This document shows positions 34,051 to 40,094 of a DNA stretch of 40,094 nt, piece by piece. Location of the stretch: contig CACMZN010000018.1 of NCBI GenBank assembly GCA_902618175.1, forward strand, positions 1-40,094. Reading direction: 5' to 3'. Origin of the DNA: an uncultured Verrucomicrobiota bacterium. Its GTDB lineage: Bacteria > Verrucomicrobiota > Verrucomicrobiia > Opitutales > Seribacteraceae. The notes below the pieces were generated by a model that did no database searches, had not been told where the DNA came from, and worked only from the letters and a program-made list of their open reading frames with translations. Positions within the stretch are counted from its first letter, which is position 1. The number at the start of each line of letters is the position of its first letter. A program made the position numbers and the translations under genes.

Positions 34051-35646
34051 ATGAAGATACTTATTGCGGACCGCATTTCCCCTCTCGGAGTGGATTTTTT
34101 GAAAAAGCAAAATGGCTTTGAAGTCGTTGAAGCCTATGGGTCAACCCCAGAACAAATACTCGAAATCTCAAAAGACGTTTCCGCCATCATTGTCCGGAGT
34201 GACACCAAGATAAGTCGACAGGTTTTTGAGGTTGCCTCCGAATTGAAAGCGGTTGGCAGAGCAGGAGTGGGAGTGGACAACATTGATGTGGACGCAGCTA
34301 CTGAAAAAGGTGTCATCGTGATGAACACACCGGGTGGAAATACCATTGCCACTGCTGAATTGACCTTTACTCATATGCTTTGTGGAACTCGTCCAATTGT
34401 TCGTGGAGCTACCAGCATGAGAGAGGGGAAGTGGGAACGAAAACTCCTCAAGGGGGCTGAACTTCGAGGCAAAACCTTGGCGGTTTTGGGATTGGGTAGA
34501 ATTGGAGCCGAGGTTGCAAAGCGGGCTCTTGCCTTTGAAATGATGGTCATTGCCTACGATCCCTACCTTACGGATGAAAGGGCAAAGGAACTTGACCTCA
34601 AAAAAGTTGAACTAAGTGAAGCCTTTGCTGAAGCCGATTATCTTACCGTTCACATGCCCTTGACCCATGAAACTCGAAATATCGTGGATGAGGCAGCATT
34701 TGCCAAGATGAAGAATGGGGTACGGGTCTTCAATTGCGCCAGAGGTGGAATCATTAAGGAAAGCGCTTTGGCGGAAGCTTTGAAAAGCGGAAAGGTCGCC
34801 GGAGCGGGATTGGATGTTTATGAAAAAGAACCACTGCCTGAAGATCATCAGTTTCGCCAAATTGAAAACCTGACTCTGACTCCGCATTTGGGAGCCTCCA
34901 CTGCTGAAGCTCAGGAAAGTGTTGGGGTCGAGATTGCTGAAGCGGTGTCGGAAGTTTTAAATGGTGGTAGAATACGCAATGCAATCAACATGCCCTCGAT
35001 CGATCCGAAGGATTTGGAACTCCTCAGTCCATATCTCGATCTTTGTCAAAGGTTAGGTTCCTTTGCCCGTCAGGCAGCCAAAGGATCAGTCGCTGCAATT
35101 CACATTTCTTATTTTGGAAAAATCGTAGATTTTGATTGTGTTCCTCTTACTCGGGCAGTTCAGAAGGGGTGGCTGTCAGGAGTTGCGGGTGATGAAGAGC
35201 TTAATGACGTCAACGCACCCTACAAAATCAAAGATCTTGGAATAAAGGTGGAAACGATCAAATCGTCTTCTCCCGTCGATTACAATGAATTGATTGCGGT
35301 TAAAACCATATCAAGTGAGAATTGCGAACAAGAGGTTCGCGGCACTCTACTGGGCAAGGGAAACGATCCAAGGATCGTCGAGGTGGATGGTCAGGCCATA
35401 GAGGTACGTCCCGTAGATACGCTATTGGTGGTGAGAAACGTCGATAAGCCTGGAATTGTTGGAAAGTTAGGCACCATTCTGGGAGATTGTTCCGTTAACA
35501 TTGCCAATATGTCTCTTAGTCGAGCAGAGGAGGGTGAATGGGCTTTGACCATATGCGAATTGGATGACGAACCTCCTGCTTCCGCTTTGCAGGCCTTGGT
35601 TGATGATTCGGACATCAGGGAAGCTCGTGTTTCTCGACAGGGTTGA
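34051..35646 (+). CDS. serA: D-3-phosphoglycerate dehydrogenase
   Basis: A 531-residue long-form SerA that begins serine synthesis. Domains: substrate-binding N-terminus, Rossmann domain with GLGRIGAEVA, catalytic RGG (Arg), Asp/Glu and HLGAST His, then the allosteric substrate-binding domain and a C-terminal ACT domain (about residues 455-528, LLVVRNVDKPGIVG) that binds serine for feedback control. Length matches the long (type I) enzymes. plsY follows 31 bases later on the same strand. Confidence 0.97.
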   Translation: MKILIADRISPLGVDFLKKQNGFEVVEAYGSTPEQILEISKDVSAIIVRSDTKISRQVFEVASELKAVGRAGVGVDNIDVDAATEKGVIVMNTPGGNTIATAELTFTHMLCGTRPIVRGATSMREGKWERKLLKGAELRGKTLAVLGLGRIGAEVAKRALAFEMMVIAYDPYLTDERAKELDLKKVELSEAFAEADYLTVHMPLTHETRNIVDEAAFAKMKNGVRVFNCARGGIIKESALAEALKSGKVAGAGLDVYEKEPLPEDHQFRQIENLTLTPHLGASTAEAQESVGVEIAEAVSEVLNGGRIRNAINMPSIDPKDLELLSPYLDLCQRLGSFARQAAKGSVAAIHISYFGKIVDFDCVPLTRAVQKGWLSGVAGDEELNDVNAPYKIKDLGIKVETIKSSSPVDYNELIAVKTISSENCEQEVRGTLLGKGNDPRIVEVDGQAIEVRPVDTLLVVRNVDKPGIVGKLGTILGDCSVNIANMSLSRAEEGEWALTICELDDEPPASALQALVDDSDIREARVSRQG

Positions 35647-35677
35647 CTGCTGTAAGTTCTCTTTTGCTATTTTCGTG

Positions 35678-36316
35678 ATGATCCCCATTGAATGCACCGC
35701 GGTATTGATCGGTTATTTTTTGGGATCGATCCCGTTTGGTGTTCTTGTCTCAAAAAGAGCTGGTGTGGACATCTATTCCATTGGAAGTGGAAATCCCGGT
35801 GCCACCAATGTTTTGAGGGAGATTGGAAAACCTGCAGGCTACTTGGTATTTACTTTGGATTTTCTAAAAGGATTGATTTCAACCACATGGTTTCTTTTCC
35901 CTTTTTTTTCCTTTTCTGGAAATCTCTCTTTGGGATTGTTGGGCTTGCCGGCGGCTGTTTTAGGTCATACCTATCCACTTTTTGCGAATTTTCGCGGAGG
36001 TAAGGGAGTTGCCACAGCAATGGGTGGTTTGCTTGGGGTTATGCCAGAATGTCTGTTGATTGGCCTGGTCTGTTGGGTAGTGATTTTTTATTCTACAAAA
36101 TACGTAGCCATTGCCTCCATCGGCTTTGGTCTTAGCTTGCCGGTTTGCGCACTGTTCGGGTACTGGTCAGATTTTGGAGATACGACGAAGGGAGCCAAAC
36201 TGCTCTTGGCAATTTTGGTCATGAGTTGGATTGTCTGGAGGCACCGTTCGAATCTCGCTCGACTGAGAGACGGAACGGAAAATCGTTTCCATCAAGAAAA
36301 GAACTCATCAAATTAA
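35678..36316 (+). CDS. plsY: Acyl-phosphate:glycerol-3-phosphate acyltransferase PlsY
   Basis: A 212-residue inner-membrane acyltransferase that makes lysophosphatidic acid from acyl phosphate. The three conserved motifs are present: GSIPFGVLVSK, SGNPGATNVLR and the GGKGVATAMG loop, interleaved with hydrophobic helices. The ATG at 35678 (or GTG at 35675) gives the normal N-terminus. The frame stays open upstream into serA, but an earlier start would only add unrelated residues. It lies 14 bases before hom. Confidence 0.95.
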   Translation: MIPIECTAVLIGYFLGSIPFGVLVSKRAGVDIYSIGSGNPGATNVLREIGKPAGYLVFTLDFLKGLISTTWFLFPFFSFSGNLSLGLLGLPAAVLGHTYPLFANFRGGKGVATAMGGLLGVMPECLLIGLVCWVVIFYSTKYVAIASIGFGLSLPVCALFGYWSDFGDTTKGAKLLLAILVMSWIVWRHRSNLARLRDGTENRFHQEKNSSN

Positions 36317-36330
36317 ATTTATCAATCATC

Positions 36331-37653
36331 ATGAATGACATACCTACCATACGAGTTGGAATCTTAGGTTTTGGAACTGTGGGACAAGGAACTTGGAAGC
36401 ATTTGCAGGAAAATTCCTCGTTTTGGGAAAAAATTCTCGCTGTTCGACTGGTTCCAGTCCGAGCTTCGGTCCGAAATTTGAACAAGGAAAGGAAGGTTCT
36501 CATACCTATGGAGTCTTTGACCACCGATTCGAATGCAATTGTTGATGATCCGGATATCGATGTGATTTGCGAACTCATAGGTGGAATTGAGGAAGCCAAA
36601 AAATTGACTCTGCGGGCTTTTTCTCATGGAAAGTCAGTTGTCACGGCCAATAAGGCCTTGATCTGCGAACATGGTGAGGAATTGTTTAACGCAGCAGAAA
36701 AAGCGGGAGTTCATTATGCTTTTGAGGCAAGTGTTGCGGGGGGAATCCCAATCATAAAGGTCCTGCGGGAGAGCTTGGTTGCAAACGAGTTCCCCCTTAT
36801 TTATGGAATTCTGAACGGTACTTCTAACTACATACTTACTCGGATGGAAAACCAAGGAGTGGGTTTCGAAGAAGTTCTAAAGGATGCTCGTAGATTGGGA
36901 TATGTTGAAGCTGATGAAGCTCTTGATCTTGAGGGATTTGATGCTGCTCACAAAGCGGTAATCCTAGCTTATCTGGCTCATGGATTATGGGTCGATCTCA
37001 AATCGATAACGGTTGAGGGAATAAGCAAGATATCGAATGAAGATCTGGAGGCTGCTTTTGCTTTGGGTTATAAGATTAAACTCATCGGAGTGATTCGTCG
37101 AAACTTCGCAAACAATCACATATCGGTGGGTGTCTACCCGGCACTTGTTCCCGTTGCTGAAATAATTGCTAGAACGGATGGTGTCTACAACGGAATCAGT
37201 CTCACCGGTTCGGTAGTTGGGACCGTCGTTTTGACAGGGCGCGGTGCCGGTCAGGATCCAACATCCGGATCTGTGATCAGCGATTTGGTAGATGTAGTCA
37301 AGGGGATTCGGGGAATGAATTCTTACTCAAAATTGATTCACGTTGCTCCTGAAGAATGTAAACTCGCGCAAGCCATTGAGATATGCGGGTGCTATTATTT
37401 GAGGTTGTCGGTCGTGGACAAACCCGGACAACTGGCGAAAGTGGCTGAGTGCTTGGCTGAACATGAAGTCAGCTTGGCCACCGTTTCCCAATCTCCAAAA
37501 GGGGCAAGCGCATCGGCAAACATCATTCTTACCACTCATGAAACGAACGAGCATTCGATTGCTCAGGCGATGAAGTCCCTTGAGCAACTTGGAGGAGTAA
37601 AAGAGCCTCCGGTTCTTTTTCGAATTTTTGATCCCGGACCTGCTTCCCGATGA
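36331..37653 (+). CDS. hom: Homoserine dehydrogenase
   Basis: A 440-residue enzyme that reduces aspartate semialdehyde to homoserine. The N-terminal NAD(P) motif GFGTVGQG, the ANKAL segment, the NGTSNYIL catalytic loop, EADEALDLEGFDAAHK and a C-terminal ACT domain (about residues 360-435, LRLSVVDKPGQLAKVA) are all visible. The ATG at 36331 begins the standard N-terminus. An upstream in-frame start would overlap plsY. Its stop overlaps the lysC start (ATGA), making a hom-lysC-thrC operon with feedback control probably through the ACT domains. Confidence 0.97.
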   Translation: MNDIPTIRVGILGFGTVGQGTWKHLQENSSFWEKILAVRLVPVRASVRNLNKERKVLIPMESLTTDSNAIVDDPDIDVICELIGGIEEAKKLTLRAFSHGKSVVTANKALICEHGEELFNAAEKAGVHYAFEASVAGGIPIIKVLRESLVANEFPLIYGILNGTSNYILTRMENQGVGFEEVLKDARRLGYVEADEALDLEGFDAAHKAVILAYLAHGLWVDLKSITVEGISKISNEDLEAAFALGYKIKLIGVIRRNFANNHISVGVYPALVPVAEIIARTDGVYNGISLTGSVVGTVVLTGRGAGQDPTSGSVISDLVDVVKGIRGMNSYSKLIHVAPEECKLAQAIEICGCYYLRLSVVDKPGQLAKVAECLAEHEVSLATVSQSPKGASASANIILTTHETNEHSIAQAMKSLEQLGGVKEPPVLFRIFDPGPASR

Positions 37654-38864
37654 ATATTGTAGTAAAGAAATTTGGCGGTACCTCGGTTGGGGACGTTGAT
37701 CGAATCAAGCGGGTAGCTAAACGGGTCAAGCGAACTTGGGCAGAAGGAAACGCGGTTGTGGTTGTCGTTTCCGCTCGAGCAGGCGTGACCAATACCTTGA
37801 TTGAAAGAGCAAAAGCGATCCAGGCCAATCCAATGGATCGGGAACTCGACGTATTGATGACCTGCGGTGAGCAGGAGACAATTGCACTGATGTGCATGGC
37901 TTTGGGTGCATTAGACGTTCCTGCGGTTTCTCGCACGGGTTGGCAAGCGGGTATCGTTACCGAAGGCCTTCACTCGAAATCGCGCATTCGCGAAGTTTCC
38001 GGCGGAGACATGAGAAAGCAATTGCGGGAGGGAAAAGTGGTGGTGCTGGCTGGTTTTCAAGGAATCAATGAAGAAGGCGATCTTACTACCTTTGGGCGAG
38101 GAGGATCGGATTTGAGCGCCATTGCAATCGCAGGTGCTTTACGAGCAAAGAATTGTCAGATTTTCACGGACGTTGAAGGAGTATTCACTGCCGACCCTCG
38201 AATCGTGCCAGATGCACAAAAAATTCTTGCGATCAACTATGAGGAGATGCTTGAACTTGCAAGCAGTGGTTCAAAAGTTATGCAGACTAGGGCGGTGGAG
38301 TTCGCGCAAAAGCACAATATTCCCTTTGAAGTCCGATCTACCTTTTCAACGAAATCCGGTACCATGGTTAAGAAAAAAGTAAAATCACTCGAAGACACCC
38401 GTGTAAGCGGAGTTGCCATAGATAAAAATCAAGTCCGGGTCAGCATCATTGAATTGCCTGACCGTCCGGGTGCCGCTGCCGCCGTTTTCAAGGTAATGGC
38501 CGCTGCAGACGTGATAGTTGATATGATCGTTCAAAACGTGGCTCGGAACGGAAAGGCGAATCTCACTTTCACAGTACCTTCAGAAGACGCATTCAGAGCA
38601 GAAAAGGCTTTGAGGGAACACCTTTCCGATGGTCCTGGGGGAAAATTGGGGAAAAGTACGAACATAGCAAAAATCTCAGTAGTTGGAGTGGGGATGCGAT
38701 CTCATTCGGGAGTTGCTTCGACTTTTTTTGAAGCCCTGGCGAATGCGGGAATCAATATGTTGATGATAAGCACATCGGAAATAAAGATTTCGGTCGCCGT
38801 TAACCCGGAACAGGGTGATGACGCCACTCGGGTCGCTCATCAGGCATTTGGTTTGGGTAAGTGA
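37650..38864 (+). CDS. lysC: Aspartate kinase
   Basis: A 404-residue aspartokinase making aspartyl phosphate, the first step to lysine, threonine and methionine. The N-terminal kinase motif KFGGTSVGD is followed by VVSARAGVTNTL, GRGGSDLSA, FTDVEGVFTADPR, and two C-terminal ACT units (VSIIELPDRPGAAA, SVVGVGMRSHSGVA) expected to bind lysine and/or threonine. It overlaps hom by 4 bases, and thrC starts 26 bases later. Confidence 0.97.
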   Translation: MNIVVKKFGGTSVGDVDRIKRVAKRVKRTWAEGNAVVVVVSARAGVTNTLIERAKAIQANPMDRELDVLMTCGEQETIALMCMALGALDVPAVSRTGWQAGIVTEGLHSKSRIREVSGGDMRKQLREGKVVVLAGFQGINEEGDLTTFGRGGSDLSAIAIAGALRAKNCQIFTDVEGVFTADPRIVPDAQKILAINYEEMLELASSGSKVMQTRAVEFAQKHNIPFEVRSTFSTKSGTMVKKKVKSLEDTRVSGVAIDKNQVRVSIIELPDRPGAAAAVFKVMAAADVIVDMIVQNVARNGKANLTFTVPSEDAFRAEKALREHLSDGPGGKLGKSTNIAKISVVGVGMRSHSGVASTFFEALANAGINMLMISTSEIKISVAVNPEQGDDATRVAHQAFGLGK

Positions 38865-38890
38865 CTTGAATTAGAATTACCACTGTTGAA

Positions 38891-40094
38891 ATGGAGTTCG
38901 TAAGTACTCGCGGGTCAACTGAATCGGTTGGATTTTGCGATGCAGTGGCTCAAGGCTTGGCTCCTGACGGAGGACTTTATCTCCCCAAAACTTTTCCTGA
39001 TCTCTCCCCATGTCTCGAGAATTGGCAGTCACTGAAATATCCCGAATTGTGCTTCGAATTCTTTAAGTTCTTCGCCACTGACATTAGTGAATCAATCCTT
39101 GAACGGTGCATCCATTCTGCATATTCGAACTTTTCCGACTCCGAAATTGCACCTCTTGTCCCTTTAAATGAAAACTGGAGGGTTCTTGAACTTTTTCATG
39201 GGCCGACTTTGGCTTTTAAAGATTTCGCTCTTCAATTACTGGGAAATTTATATGAGGCTCAAATTGAGCGTACCGGAAAAAAACTTACGGTCTTAGGAGC
39301 CACTTCAGGAGATACCGGGGCAGCCGCAATTTCCGGTTTGCTGGGGAAGAAAGGAGTACAAGTCTTTATTCTTTACCCGAACGGAAAAGTTTCACCTTTG
39401 CAGGAGAGGCAAATGACCTGTACGGAAGCAGAAAACATATTCCCCATTGCCATAGAAGGAACTTTCGATGATGCACAAAAAACGGTAAAGGAAATCTTCT
39501 TGGATCTGGAGTTTCGAGAGAGGGTTGGATTGTCAGCCGTCAATTCAATTAATCTGGCAAGAATTCTGGCCCAAAGCGTATATTATTTATTTGCTTGGTT
39601 GAAACTGGAGCCCGAGTTGCGTCAACGAACTTTGTTTGCTGTTCCAACGGGAAACTTCGGAAACGTATTTGCGGGCTGGTTGCTCACAAAAATGGGGGTT
39701 CCCTTTTCTGAATTCAGAATTTCAACCAATCAAAACGACGTTTTGCATCGCTTGTTCGGAACCGGCGAATATTCACTTGGTTCCGTGGTTCCCAGCTTGG
39801 CTCCTTCGATGGATATTCAAGTGGCTTCGAATTTTGAAAGATTGCTTTATTTTTTGGTCGATAGAGAAGAGAAAAAAGTAAGAGAAGTTATGCAAGCCTT
39901 TCGAACCGAGGGAAAATTTTCCTTTGATGATTTTTTTCCAAGAGGTTTTTCCAGTTCAAGCATGAAGGATGAGGAAATTCCTCAAATCATAAAATCGGTT
40001 TGGAAAAAACATAAGTACCTGATTGATCCCCATACTGCCTGTGCATTCAAAAACCTAGATCCTTCTCGTCCCACGGTGATCTTGGCCACCGCAC
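38891..40094 (+). CDS. thrC: Threonine synthase, 3'-truncated by window edge
   Basis: A PLP enzyme converting phosphohomoserine to threonine. From ATG 38891 the frame reads MEFVSTRG, then GLAPDGGLYLP, HGPTLAFKDFALQ (PLP lysine), GATSGDTGAAA (phosphate loop), AVNSINLARI, VPTGNFGN, and near the end IDPHTACA, with no stop before base 40094. About 401 codons are visible, so only the C-terminal tail is missing. It completes the hom-lysC-thrC set. No strong Shine-Dalgarno sequence precedes the ATG. Confidence 0.96.
   Translation, partial: MEFVSTRGSTESVGFCDAVAQGLAPDGGLYLPKTFPDLSPCLENWQSLKYPELCFEFFKFFATDISESILERCIHSAYSNFSDSEIAPLVPLNENWRVLELFHGPTLAFKDFALQLLGNLYEAQIERTGKKLTVLGATSGDTGAAAISGLLGKKGVQVFILYPNGKVSPLQERQMTCTEAENIFPIAIEGTFDDAQKTVKEIFLDLEFRERVGLSAVNSINLARILAQSVYYLFAWLKLEPELRQRTLFAVPTGNFGNVFAGWLLTKMGVPFSEFRISTNQNDVLHRLFGTGEYSLGSVVPSLAPSMDIQVASNFERLLYFLVDREEKKVREVMQAFRTEGKFSFDDFFPRGFSSSSMKDEEIPQIIKSVWKKHKYLIDPHTACAFKNLDPSRPTVILATA

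Noticed and set aside
36145-36330. Upstream in-frame extension of homoserine dehydrogenase
   Set aside because: It would overlap plsY by most of its last third, and the family N-terminus begins at ATG 36331.

Overview
The window reads as the chromosome of an aerobic, prototrophic Gram-negative bacterium. It carries lipoprotein and periplasmic signals, a caa3-type cytochrome oxidase operon, GTP-dependent PEP carboxykinase, and complete-looking genes for amino-acid, haem, folate/thymidylate and phospholipid steps. By eye the base composition is moderate, somewhat below 50% GC. Gene content and protein character (fused E1 alpha-beta, fused CobA-HemD, caa3 oxidase with a C-terminally extended CoxA, FucU) suggest a Verrucomicrobiota (Opitutae-like) organism. 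That assignment is an inference, not shown by a marker gene. Many start codons lack a clear Shine-Dalgarno sequence, while others (carA, E2, the 606-residue dehydrogenase) have one. I see no transposase, CRISPR array or prophage gene.

Region 1 (1-11730) is the accessory, most interesting part. It is a same-strand catabolic cluster: a PHP-family phosphoesterase (cut by the left edge), a mannitol-1-phosphate-dehydrogenase-like enzyme, a DeoR-family regulator with a tandem direct repeat at its start, E2, E3 and a fused E1 alpha-beta of a 2-oxoacid (acetoin/pyruvate-type) dehydrogenase complex, a large unusual MDR dehydrogenase and a SorD-like short-chain dehydrogenase. A convergent FucU-type sugar mutarotase follows. 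Three sugar/polyol dehydrogenases with a private lipoyl-dependent complex imply a pathway in which a polyol or deoxy-sugar (phosphate) is oxidised and then cleaved to an acyl-CoA. The substrate cannot be read from the sequence.

Region 2 (11944-16030) holds a histone-deacetylase-family hydrolase and carA on the minus strand, and pckG divergently on the plus strand.

Region 3 (16048-25552) is the respiratory block. The minus-strand operon is ctaB-coxB-coxA-coxC-coxD-ctaG. Divergently lie a SCO-type copper protein, a secreted protein with duplicated HLHP motifs, and a DUF420 membrane protein containing a perfect EF-hand loop. CoxB and the subunit IV-like protein share a small carbohydrate-binding-module-like segment (CBM5/12 pattern), which is unexpected in an oxidase.

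Region 4 (25593-40094) is housekeeping: thyA-folA (minus), a secreted protein of unknown function, tRNA-Val(UAC) only 18 nt ahead of ilvN-ilvC, hemC-cobA/hemD-trpF, ffh (minus), serA-plsY, and hom-lysC-thrC (thrC cut by the right edge).
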